From Zygnema cylindricum (taxonomy: Eukaryota > Streptophyta > Zygnematophyceae > Zygnematales > Zygnemataceae): 19,230 nt of DNA. The DNA lies in NCBI GenBank assembly GCA_037447655.1, contig JBBHKE010002784.1, positions 1 through 19,230 of the forward strand. Reading direction: 5' to 3'. Positions 1 through 7,559 of this stretch are shown here, piece after piece; within the stretch, counting starts at the first letter, position 1; every line of letters starts with the position of its first letter. The notes under the pieces are model-generated. The model was not told where the DNA came from, ran no database searches, and saw only the letters and a list, made by a program, of their open reading frames with translations. The position numbers and the translations under genes were made by a program.

Positions 1-1326
1 AAAGGAATTGTTACCTAAATTACACAAACTGTTAGCGATAACAAGAAATGTTACCTAACTTACACAAACTGTTAGCTTTAACACGAATAATTACCTAAGT
101 TACACAAACTGTTTGCGCTAATAGAAATTGTTACATAACTTACACAGATAGTTAGCGATATCACAAACTGTTACCTAACTTACACAAACTATTAGCGATG
201 AAATAAATTGTTACCTAACTTACACAAATTGTAAACGCTAACAGGAATTGTTTCCTAATTTAAACAAATTGTTAGCGATAACAAAAAATGTTACCTATAT
301 TACACAAACAATTAGCGATAACAAGAATTGTTACCTAAATTTCACAAACTGTTAGCAATAACAAGAATTGTTACCTAAATTACAAATCAACTAGTGAACA
401 CATGAATTATTAACTAAATTACACAAACAATTAGCGATAAGAAATATTGTTACCTAAATTACACAAACAGTTAACGACATCTATAATTGTTATCTAAATT
501 TTCACGAATTGGTAGCGCTAACATAAATTGTTACCTAACTTACATAAACTGTTAGCGATAACAGTAAATGTTACCTAACTGCGAAAACAAAAATGGTCAC
601 CTAACTTACACAAACTGTTAGCGATAACAAGAATTGTTAACTAACTTACACAAAGTGTTAGCTCTAACAAGAGTGGTAACCTAACTTACACAAATAGTTA
701 GCGCTAACAAGAATTGTCACCTAAAATACACAAATATTTAGCGATAACTAAAATTGTGACCTAAAGTACACAATCGGTTAGCGATAACGAGAATTGTTAT
801 CTAAATTACACAAACTGTTAAGGGTAATATGAATTTTTACCAAACTATCACAAATTGTTAGCGCTAACAAGAATTTTCACCTAAATTACACAAACTTTTA
901 GCGCTAACAAGAATTGTTACCTTAAATACACAAACTATTAGCGCTAACAAGAATTTTTACCTAAATTAAAGAAACAGTTAGCGATAACAAGAATTGTTAC
1001 TTTACTTACACAAATAGTTAGCGATAACATGAATTGTTATCTAAATTACACAAACTATTAGCGCTCACAGGAAATCTTACCTAACTTACACAAACAGTTA
1101 ACGATAACAAAAATTGTTACCTTACTTACGAAACTATTAGCGCTAACAAGAATTTTTACCTAGCTTACACAAACTATAAGCGATAACAATAATTGTTATC
1201 TAAATTACACAAATAGTTAGCGATAACAAGAATTGTTACCTAAATGACACAAATAGTTAGAGCTAACAAAATTGTTATCTAACTTACACAAATTGTTAGC
1301 GCTACCAAAAATGGTTACCTAACTTA
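1..1326. repeat. 40-bp tandem satellite, left array (about 33 monomers)
   Basis: This is a head-to-tail array with a 40-bp period; every third monomer returns to the same column over 120 bases. The consensus, read by eye, has first half GAATTGTTACCTAACTTACA and second half CAAACTGTTAGCGATAACAA. The main dimorphisms are GCGATAAC versus GCGCTAAC, GAATTG versus GAATGG, and CTAACTT versus CTAAATT. Copies are visibly diverged, but most keep the period. One clear phase break lies near 577-597, where about 14 bases of a monomer are missing. The array stops abruptly at the copia insertion and resumes in register after it. It holds no open frame of note and no gene. The window starts inside the array, so its left end is not seen. 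Confidence 0.97.
1322..1326. repeat. Target-site duplication, left copy (ACTTA)
   Basis: The five bases ACTTA lie directly before the TGTTGT start of the 5' LTR and recur directly after the ACAACA end of the 3' LTR. A 5-bp duplication is the usual size for Ty1/copia integrase. Because CTAACTTACAC is part of the satellite consensus, removing the element and one ACTTA restores a normal monomer. Confidence 0.93.
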
Positions 1327-1571
1327 TGTTGTAATTTTTAAATCTTTATTTCAGTCAATATGGGTAAAAATAACTTAGGATATTTTTCCTAGTAGTGTAT
1401 TGTAATACTTACCTTAATTAGTGTTACAGTAGCAAAAGGTACAGTAGAGTGTATCGTACTTTTGCAAGGACACATGTCGGCGAAATAACGTATACAGGTT
1501 TTTCGGAGTAGTGCCGACAGTCAGCCAAACGTGTAAAAAAGTTGACCATGCGATTCACATGATCAGACGAA

Positions 1572-1630
1572 CGGGATCTATCCCGAGAATTCCGGACACA
1601 TATGGTACAACTCGACGGTACCATCGTCGA
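1572..1630. promoter_or_regulatory. Paired inverted repeats in the LTR U3
   Basis: Two short perfect inverted repeats lie close together. CGGGAT (1572-1577) pairs with ATCCCG (1580-1585), and TCGACG (1612-1617) pairs with CGTCGA (1625-1630). The second is intact in the 3' LTR at 6811-6829; the first is broken there by one substitution. They lie just upstream of the 23-bp repeats, in the most G+C-rich part of the LTR. A role as protein-binding sites is inference only. Confidence 0.4.
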
Positions 1631-1649
1631 TCGAATTTGTTCCAACGGA

Positions 1650-1718
1650 CGCGATTCACCCGGGACCACAAGCGCGATTCACGAAGGACCACAAACGTGA
1701 TTAGCGTGGGACCACAAG
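1650..1718 (+). repeat. Three 23-bp direct repeats in U3 (candidate enhancer)
   Basis: Three consecutive 23-base units (1650-1672, 1673-1695, 1696-1718) share the pattern CGCGATTCAC followed by GGGACCACAA with small changes. The same array is kept in the 3' LTR at 6849-6917. Short tandem repeats upstream of the TATA box are a common form of LTR enhancer, but the role here is inferred from position only. Confidence 0.7.
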
Positions 1719-2038
1719 TGACGAAGAACTCAGGTGCTTCGTACTACATGACCACATTCGGCTAGACTTTAGCGGTCACCGCTGACTAAGAATTTGGAAA
1801 TTTTTTTGTACGGCTAGAACGTTTTTTGTACTGTTAAATGTCTTTAAATATCTGAATAACATTAGTTTGTAGTTTAGTGTGATAAAAAATAGTGTTTCAT
1901 TAATCAGGTTTTTAGAAAATAGTAATTAGGTTTTTGAGGTACAGTAACGTACAGGTAGGATGCTTTGTCGTTATTTAGGATATTAACCGTAGTAATGTTT
2001 ACCCGAATTTGTGTAGATCAGTAGATACACACTCTGAG

Positions 2039-2045
2039 TATATAA
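2039..2045 (+). promoter_or_regulatory. TATA-like box of the 5' LTR
   Basis: TATATAA, followed by CTTAGGACTTAG, lies about 250 bases before the Gag start. It would place transcription start near 2070, leaving a leader of about 225 bases within the LTR. The minus-strand family has GATATAAC followed a few bases later by ACTTAGGACT in the same relative place, which supports a conserved core promoter. No start site has been measured. Confidence 0.55.
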
Positions 2046-2101
2046 CTTAGGACTTAGACAATTTTGTAGTATCCAGTTTTGGGAATATGATTTTCTAAGG
2101 G

Positions 2102-2118
2102 CAGTTTTTGGGAAACTT
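2102..2118 (+). promoter_or_regulatory. 17-bp LTR block shared with the other copia family
   Basis: CAGTTTTTGGGAAACTT occurs here and, in the same orientation relative to the element, in the minus-strand LTR at 16730-16746. Most of the two LTRs cannot be aligned by eye, so a perfect 17-base match in matching position is notable. It lies just after the inferred transcription start and would be in the transcript leader. The 3' LTR copy carries two changes. Function unknown. Confidence 0.55.
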
Positions 2119-2354
2119 CCAAGCAGCATATCTTATGGTTTACTGGGTTATTTAGGCTGCAATTTTGGTAATTGTCAGTTTACTATGATGAGTATCACTG
2201 TGGAAAATTTGAAGGGTATTAGCTTTCTGAGTCATATTTTGTGTCAGTTCAAATTTGGCTGTTGAGTAGGTACTTTGATAGTTTTTGCTGTTTTCATGTC
2301 TAATTCCACTACTACTACTAGTTCTCCGCCTGCAACGGTGGTTGTAGAACAACA

Positions 2355-2364
2355 GGTAATGGGC
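2355..2364 (+). other. Primer-binding site, complementary to the initiator tRNA-Met anticodon loop
   Basis: GGTAATGGGC begins at the first base after the 5' LTR. The complement of the eukaryotic initiator tRNA-Met anticodon region reads GGTTATGGGC, so nine of ten bases agree. The usual plant-type copia site complementary to the tRNA 3' end (TGGTATCAGAGC) is not present. Drosophila copia and yeast Ty5 are known to prime from an internal, half-tRNA version of this same tRNA. The site lies inside the Gag frame and would be translated. Confidence 0.65.
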
Positions 2365-2771
2365 ATTTCGTCAAGAATTCCTATCTTTAATGGCCAAAAG
2401 TATGCTTACTGGGCGGCGATGGTTGAATCGTCGTTTGAAACTGTTGATATATTGGGGGTCTTGGATGTCTCCCTTGATGAAACAGATCCAACTTGGGCGA
2501 AGAAGAATTCAATGGCAAGGAACAATCTAATCCTTTGTATTTCAGAAAATTTGGTCATGTCGTGACTTAAAATGAAGAAGGCGAGGGAGATTTGGACATC
2601 TTTGAAATCCGCTTTTGAGAAAGCGAATGTTCAAGAGGAGCTCTTGGTGACTGGAAAAATTTGGGGATACAAATACACTGGGGTAACTATGGTAGAGGAT
2701 TGTTACAATTTTTGTGCGCTCATTGATTCTCACTCTTCAGCTGGGGGGTCATTTCCTGAGTTTCAACAGGC

Positions 2772-2809
2772 AGCTTTGCTTATTAGAGGTAGCTTTGCTT
2801 ATTAGAGGT
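2772..2809 (+). repeat. Perfect 19-bp tandem duplication in gag
   Basis: The unit AGCTTTGCTTATTAGAGGT occupies 2772-2790 and again 2791-2809 without a mismatch. Nineteen is not a multiple of three, so the second copy shifts the reading frame and brings in a stop at 2803-2805. The perfect match suggests it is younger than much of the base substitution in the element. Confidence 0.95.
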
Positions 2810-3256
2810 CTCCTCAATAGAATGAAGGGTGTGTCTAATCAATTAAAGAGTCATGATAAAGCTAGCAGGTCATTTCAGTTAGCATATAATCTTATATTGG
2901 AGGAAGAAACAAATACTAAACTCCTTGAGGGAGAAGGAAAAGTTGAAGCATTTGCAACAGACTTTGACAAAAGAAATCAGTTCAATCAGAATAGGAATTA
3001 GTTTAACCAGAATCAGAATCAGTTTAATCAAAGGCAGAATAGGCCATCTACTACTTCTTGTTTCTATTGTTTTGAGAAGGGTCACGGATACAGGTACTGT
3101 CCTAAATTGAAAAAGGCTAATGAGACAAGTTTATACAAGCCAGGTTGGCATAAGCGCCAGTATCACAGAGGTTTTTTCGGAAATCCTTCCCGTGGAAACG
3201 CTCTTTTATTAGCTCATGCAACTAATGCAGATAAGTCACTAAGCTTCAATGAGTAA

Positions 3257-3715
3257 GAGAAGGCGGAGTTATTTGCTATGGCGGCTGCCATGGAGGGTTT
3301 AAAGGATGCAGGATAGATGATGGACACGGGAACGTCTGCTCAGATGTGCTGGAACAAAGCGGCTTTTACAAATCTGCAGCAAACATCTCCAACGAGTATC
3401 TACTATGCTTGAGGCATGAGTATTCAAACCTCAGCTCAGGGTGATGTATCTTTGATGATAGATGTGGTGGAGAAGTCCGTAGAGAGAAACCTTCACAATG
3501 TTTTGTATGTTCCAGACTTTAAGAAAAATCAGTTTTCTACATCATTAGTTGAGAGCAAAGGCTTTGAAGTTGTTCTGAAAGGAGGGAGACAGGTTGTTAG
3601 CAAGAAAGGGAAAGTAGCAGTAACAGGAACTAGAGATGCTAGCAAAATTTACCGGATGGAAATGGCGAAATATAAAGAAAATAATGTTCTCTACTCTAGT
3701 GTTCAATTTGACAAT
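3257..3715 (+). pseudogene. pol: Aspartic protease region of copia gag-pol, disabled
   Basis: The protease cuts the Gag-Pol precursor into mature proteins within the particle. The active-site triad Asp-Thr-Gly is intact at 3323-3331, in the context MDTGTSAQM, matching the copia-type pattern in which D-S/T-G-A/T-S is followed by a polar residue and Met. It is read in the same frame as the Gag zinc knuckle, so no frameshift between Gag and Pol was needed. The downstream stretch (LHNVLYVPDFKKNQFSTSLV, near 3491-3550) is the usual linker-like motif before integrase in copia elements. Damage: TAG at 3314, at a site where this family normally has Trp, and TGA at 3410. Confidence 0.88.
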
Positions 3716-4814
3716 GAGTTGTGGCATAAAAGATTAGGACATATGAATTATGATAGTCGTAAAAAATGGTGAATTTGGGAAAAGTCGAGGGAGTTTCTCT
3801 CAATTCTCATCCTATAAAATCATGTGATGGTTGTTCACTTGGCAAGATTCACAAATTGCCACTTCCACAGGAAATGGACCACAGATCGGAGAAAGTTCTA
3901 CAACTAATACACTCTGATATTCTTGGTCTTTCACAAGTGGCTTCAGCTGGAGGCGTCCACTATTTTTTTTCATTCACAGATGACTACTCGCGGTACACTA
4001 AAGTCTACTTCATGCAACATAAGAGTGAAGTGTTCAATCACTTCAAACATTACAAAGCATGGGCGGAAAAGCTTCATGGAGTTCCAATCTTGGCGTTGAG
4101 ATCCGATAATGGGGAGAATACACATCAAAGGAATTCGAAGAATTCCTCATTCAAGAAGGTATTAGTCACAAACTTACTGTTTCATATACACCTGTTCCTT
4201 ATACACCAGAACAGAATGGTGTTTTTGAAAGATTAAATAGGACAGTGACAGAGAGTGCTCGGTCCATGCTTGTAGATAAAGGGCTAGATTTCAAATTCTG
4301 GGCTGAAGCACTGAACTGTGGTTTTTATATTAAGAACACAATTGCTTCTAGATCTGTTAGCACCACAACTTATGAGCTTTGGACAGGAGAGAAACCTGAT
4401 GTTAGCCACTTTAATATCTTTGGCAGCAAGTGTTTTTTTCTAGATACTCCACAGGATAGATGGAAAATGGAGGCGAAGGGCTTACCAAGAATTTTTATGG
4501 GGTATGATGATAATGCAAAAGGATATAGAGTCTTTGTATTTGAGAAACAGAAGGTGATTATTTCTAGGAATATCCACATTAAAGATGAACAGGATTCGGT
4601 GGACAATTTTAAAGTGCCAGATCAACCGGCAAAGGAAAAGCAACAATATGTCATATTTCATCATACGCACCGAGTCTACTTTCCACCAGCAAGTGGGATA
4701 CCTCTTCCTTCAGTTCCTTTAGTGCCTTTGCAGGATGCTCCACCACAAGCTACGCCTGAGGTGGAAGGAACTACTATAGACACTGTGTCATATCACATTA
4801 CGGTTCACACTAAA
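3716..4814 (+). pseudogene. pol: Integrase region of copia gag-pol, disabled
   Basis: Integrase inserts the cDNA into chromosomal DNA. The N-terminal zinc-binding site is present: His at 3725 and 3740, and CDGC at 3823-3834. The catalytic acidic residues are visible: Asp in HSDILG (3916), Asp in RSDNG (4105) and Glu in VFERLN (4227). Once the lost base is allowed for, 40 residues separate the second Asp from Glu rather than 35, because of a 15-bp imperfect tandem duplication at 4178-4207. The C-terminal part keeps KGYRVF (about 4527-4544), typical of the copia integrase tail. Damage: a one-base loss in the A run at 3761-3766 with TGA at 3770, and a one-base loss in the G run at 4111-4114. The Pro-rich stretch near 4684-4760 is a linker towards reverse transcriptase. 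Confidence 0.92.
4178..4207 (+). repeat. 15-bp imperfect tandem duplication within the integrase core
   Basis: TGTTTCATATACACC (4178-4192) is followed by TGTTCCTTATACACC (4193-4207), 13 of 15 bases identical. It is in frame and adds five residues just before the PEQNG motif that leads to the catalytic Glu. Confidence 0.8.
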
Positions 4815-5879
4815 TAGAAAAATTAGAGGTTGCCAACGATCTTAGCCACAGAATTTTCGGGGGGGAAGAGATCTAGCAGTCGTCTGCAAGCAAGCTCTCA
4901 TTTTGCTTTTTCTACAGCTACAGAGGAGCCTGTAACGATCCAAGAGGCTTTCTCATCACCCGAGAGGAATCAGTGGATCGGGGCGGCAAACGATAAAATG
5001 AAGTCTATTATGGAGGCAAAGACATGGGAGCTGGTGGATCTTTCTCCGAGAAGAAAAGCCATTTGCAGCAAATGGGTATTCAAGGTGAAGCTCAACCCAG
5101 ACAACACCATCGAAAGGTTTAAGGCTAGACTAGTGGCCAAGGGGTATAATCAAAAAGAATGTATTGACTTTGAAGAAACTTTCTCTACAGTTGTCAGATT
5201 TCTCACAGTCAGAATTTCGCTAAGTCTAACGGTTATAGAGAATATGGAAATACAACAAATGGATGTTAAAACTGCTTTCTTACATGGAGAGTTAAAAGAA
5301 ACCATTTATATCAAACAATCTAAAATGTACGTTGAAAAGGGAAAGGAAGAATTAGTGTGTAAATTGATGAAATCTTTCTATGGGCTAAAACAAGCCCCAC
5401 GTTAGTTGAATTTGAAGTAAGATGAGTTTTTGATTGGGCTGGGATTAAAAAAAATTAGCTCAGATTATTCTGTATATGTCTTACAAAGGGAGGATGGGAT
5501 ACTTTATATTGCTGTATATGTGGATGACTTATTATTGATAAGTAAGTCAATGGATGAAATAAACCGCATTAAAGCGGCTTTAAGGTCTAGGTTCGAGATG
5601 AAAGACCTCGGTGAGGCCAAATAAATCTTAGGAATACAGGTAGAAAGAGACAGAAATAAGAGGCTGATTATGTTAACTCAGAAAGAAGCAATAGGTAACA
5701 TGCTAGAAAGATTTGAAATGAAAGATGTGAAAGGATCCGTAACTCCCATGGAATTCAAGCAGGAATTGGAGGGAATTGATACAGATTCAGGCATAATTGT
5801 CAATGAGAGTTTAGAGACAGGGGAGGAAGAGTTTATGGCTTCAAAGCAATATAGACAGGTAGTTGGAAGTCTTATTTAA
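4815..5879 (+). pseudogene. pol: Reverse transcriptase region of copia gag-pol, disabled
   Basis: Reverse transcriptase copies element RNA into cDNA in the particle. The copia RT landmarks follow in order: KWVFKVKLNPDNTIERFKAR (near 5070-5130), LVAKGYNQKE, the first catalytic Asp in QMDVKTAFLHGEL (Asp codon 5262), YGLKQAPR (ending at 5402), and the polymerase box YVDD at 5517-5528. The FEMKDLGEAK block is at 5593-5621, and the GSLI-MNCTRP junction leads into RNase H. The catalytic residues are intact, so only stops disable it: TAG 4815, TAG 4824, TAG 5403 (where copia RT normally has Gln), TAA 5418, TAA 5622 and TAA 5877. The frame is otherwise unshifted from 4116 to the end of pol. Confidence 0.94.
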
Positions 5880-6521
5880 TTTATGAATTGTACGAGACCC
5901 AACATTGCAACAGCTGTGGGAGTCTTGAGTAGAAGTCTGCAGAATCCTAAAAGGGTAGAATGGGAAGCAGCCAAAAGAGTGTTAAGATATCTTGCAGGTA
6001 CCCGAAATCTCAAGCTTGTTCTCGGAGGAGGAGAGGTGAAAATTCAGACATGGAGCGATGCTAGCAATGGGGACATGCCAAGCCAGAAATCTACGACCGG
6101 CTTCGTTTTGAAGATTGGAGATGGAACTTGTTGCTGGAGTAGCAAATTACAAAAGGTTACAGCTCAATCCACAATGGAGTTAGAATATATGGTAGCAGCT
6201 TGCGCCCTCAAGGAGCTCCTATGGGTCAAGTCAATTTTACAAGAACTTCGGTATATGCAAACTGGCCCTCAAGCTATATGGTGTGACAACTAAGCTGCCA
6301 TAGCAATTGCCTCTAACCCCTGCCATCACTTTAATAACAAACACATGGTTGTTAGACTTCACTTTGTTAGGGAAAAAGTACTTGCAAAAGTCGTTAAATT
6401 GTGTTATTTACCAGATGAGAAGATGGTGGCTGACATGTTAACAAAAGCCCTTCCCGCTGTTAAGTTACAATTTTGCAGAGATGCTATTGGACTAAGTGAG
6501 TATCTGAGTCTAAAAATTTAG
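5880..6521 (+). pseudogene. pol: RNase H region and C-terminus of copia gag-pol, disabled
   Basis: RNase H removes the RNA strand during cDNA synthesis. Conserved parts seen: CTRPNIATAVGVLSR, VLRYLAGT, TWSDAS (Asp codon 6057), STTGFVLKIG, STMELEYM (Glu codons 6177 and 6183), and WCDN (Asp codon 6285). At 6348 the codon is Val in HMVVRLHF, where copia RNase H and the minus-strand copy (17454-17456) have Asp, so one metal-binding residue is probably lost. An in-frame TAA at 6291 replaces a conserved Gln. The typical C-terminal segment (MVADMLTKALP, near 6423-6455) is present. The natural stop TAG at 6519-6521 overlaps the purine tract and lies five bases before the 3' LTR. Confidence 0.92.
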
Positions 6522-6526
6522 GGGAT
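6520..6526 (+). other. Polypurine tract before the 3' LTR
   Basis: AGGGGAT directly precedes the TGTTGT start of the 3' LTR. A short purine run at this point primes plus-strand cDNA synthesis in LTR elements. It is short, and its first two bases are also part of the pol stop codon. Confidence 0.65.
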
Positions 6527-6848
6527 TGTTGTAATTTATAAATCTTTATTTCAGTCAATAGGGGTAAAAATAACTTAGGATATTTTACCTAGTAGTATAT
6601 TGTAATACTTACCTTTATTAGTGTTCAGTAGCAAAAGGTACAGTAGAGTGTATCGTACTTTTGCAAGGACACATGTCGGCGAAATATAGTATGCAAGTTT
6701 TTCGGAGTAGCGCTGAGAGTCAGCCATACGTGTCAAAAAGTTGACGATGCAATTCACATGATCGGACGAACGGGATCTGTCCCGAGTATTCCGGACACAT
6801 ATGGTACAGCTCGACGGTACCATCGTCGATCGAAATTGTTCCAACGGA

Positions 6849-6917
6849 CGCGATTCACCCGGGACCACAAGCGCGATTCACGAGGGACCACAAGCGTGAT
6901 TCGCGTGGGACCACAAG
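6849..6917 (+). repeat. Three 23-bp direct repeats, 3' LTR copy
   Basis: Counterpart of the triplet at 1650-1718, with all three units kept and only a few substitutions between the two LTRs. Confidence 0.7.
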
Positions 6918-7237
6918 TGACGAAGCACTCAGGTGCTTCCTACTACATGACCACATTCGGCTAGACTTTAGCGATCACCGTTGACTAAGAATTTGGAAAT
7001 TTTTTTGTACGGTTAGAACGTTTTGCGTACAGTTCAATGTCTTTAAATATCTGAATAACATTAGTTTGTTGTTTAGTGTGATAAAAAATAGTGTTTCATT
7101 AATCAGGTTTTTAGAAAATAGTAATTAGGTTTTTGAAGTACAGTAACGTACAGGTAGGATGCTTTGTTGTTAGTCAAGATAATAACCGTAGTAACGTTTA
7201 CCCGAATTTGTGTAGATCAATAGATACACACTCTGAG

Positions 7238-7244
7238 TATATAA
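7238..7244 (+). promoter_or_regulatory. TATA-like box of the 3' LTR
   Basis: TATATAA with the same following CTTAGGACTTAG as in the 5' LTR. If active, it would drive transcription rightwards into the satellite array. Confidence 0.45.
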
Positions 7245-7554
7245 CTTAGGACTTAGACAATTTTGTAGTATCCAGTTTTGGGAATATGATTTTCTAAGGG
7301 CAGTTCTTAGGAAACTTCCAAGCATCATATCTTCTGGTTACCTTGGTTATTTGGGCTGAAATTTTGGGAATTGTCAGTTTACTATGTTGTGTATCACTGT
7401 TGTAAATTTGAAGGGTATTAGCTTTCTGAGTCATATTTTGTGTCAGTTCTAAGTTGGCTGTTGAGAAGGTACTTTGATAGTATTTGGTATTTTTCATGTC
7501 TAATTCCACTACTACTGCTGGTTCTCCGCCTGCAATGGTGGTTGTAGAACAACA

Positions 7555-7559
7555 ACTTA
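7555..7559. repeat. Target-site duplication, right copy (ACTTA)
   Basis: Matches 1322-1326 exactly and continues into CACAAATTGTTAGCG, the rest of the interrupted satellite monomer. Confidence 0.93.

Larger units (their letters stand above)
1327..2354 (+). repeat. 5' LTR of the + strand copia element
   Basis: Starts TGTTGTAATT and ends GTAGAACAACA, so the six terminal bases form the inverted repeat TGTTGT/ACAACA. Aligned by hand with the 3' LTR (6527-7554), I count about 65 substitutions and two single-base indels; the indels cancel, so both copies are 1028 bp. Features along it: inverted repeats at 1572-1585 and 1612-1630, three 23-bp direct repeats at 1650-1718, a TATA-like box at 2039-2045, a 17-bp block shared with the minus-strand family at 2102-2118, and the Gag start codon at 2296. 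An open frame at 1511-1765 is present but does not look coding (see rejected items). Confidence 0.96.
2296..3256 (+). pseudogene. gag: Gag (capsid and nucleocapsid) region of copia gag-pol, disabled
   Basis: Gag forms the virus-like particle and packages element RNA in the cytoplasm. The ATG at 2296 lies inside the LTR; I chose it because the minus-strand family keeps an equivalent ATG at the same 59-nt distance from its LTR end. A Ser/Thr/Pro-rich start is followed by the pattern typical of copia Gag (IPIFNGQKYAYWAAMVES, about residues 28-45), a Lys/Arg-rich middle, an Asn/Gln-rich stretch near 2980-3040, and a zinc knuckle CX2CX4HX4C at 3059-3100 (CFYCFEKGHGYRYC). Damage: stop TGA at 2563, a 19-bp tandem duplication at 2772-2809 that shifts the frame, stop TAG at 2999 within the Gln repeat, and stop TAA at 3254. 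The boundary with protease is approximate. Confidence 0.9.
1327..7554 (+). mobile_element. Complete Ty1/copia-type LTR retrotransposon, inactivated (6228 bp)
   Basis: The element has 1028-bp direct LTRs, TGTTGT...ACAACA inverted termini, a 5-bp target duplication, a primer-binding site directly after the 5' LTR, a purine tract directly before the 3' LTR, and a gag-pol region. The domain order protease, integrase, reverse transcriptase, RNase H is diagnostic of copia rather than gypsy. Gag and Pol appear to have formed one frame: start to stop is 4226 nt, and correcting the 19-bp duplication and two single-base losses gives a multiple of three, about 1400 codons. No envelope-like frame follows pol. 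Twelve in-frame stops and three frame-disrupting indels show that it cannot encode its own proteins now. It sits inside satellite, which suggests heterochromatin. The host lineage cannot be read from this element with confidence. Confidence 0.96.
6527..7554 (+). repeat. 3' LTR of the + strand copia element
   Basis: Same length as the 5' LTR, about 94% identical by hand count, with the same TGTTGT/ACAACA ends. It keeps the 23-bp repeats (6849-6917), the TATA-like box (7238-7244) and an in-frame copy of the first 59 nt of the Gag coding sequence from ATG 7496. That last part is not expressed as Gag here, because satellite follows. No AATAAA polyadenylation signal stands out. Confidence 0.96.

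Noticed and set aside
1-1326. Telomeric repeat, because CCTAA occurs in each unit
   Set aside because: The period is 40 bases, not 5-8, and CCTAA appears once per unit and is often changed.
1424-1669. Antisense open frame in the LTR, also present at 6575-6868
   Set aside because: It lies opposite the frame above, resembles no protein I recognise, and its presence in both copies follows from LTR duplication.
1511-1765. Open frame within the 5' LTR, with a counterpart in the 3' LTR (6758-6964), suggesting an accessory gene
   Set aside because: It stays open in both LTRs, but by my count 9 of about 10 differences over the shared 68 codons change the amino acid, so there is no sign of selection on the protein. 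An open frame in a G+C-rich stretch and duplication of the LTR explain it.
2275-2295. Earlier non-ATG (TTG) start for Gag at 2275
   Set aside because: The ATG at 2296 is matched by an ATG at the same distance in the second family; nothing supports a TTG start.
2563-6293. Stop-codon reassignment, since the protein reads on through 12 stops
   Set aside because: All three stop codons occur at unrelated residues, and true frameshifts are also present. A decayed element explains this more simply.
7294-7509. Minus-strand open frame in the 3' LTR, with a counterpart at 2152-2352
   Set aside because: It lies opposite the LTR leader and Gag start, shows no domain, and is duplicated only because the LTR is.
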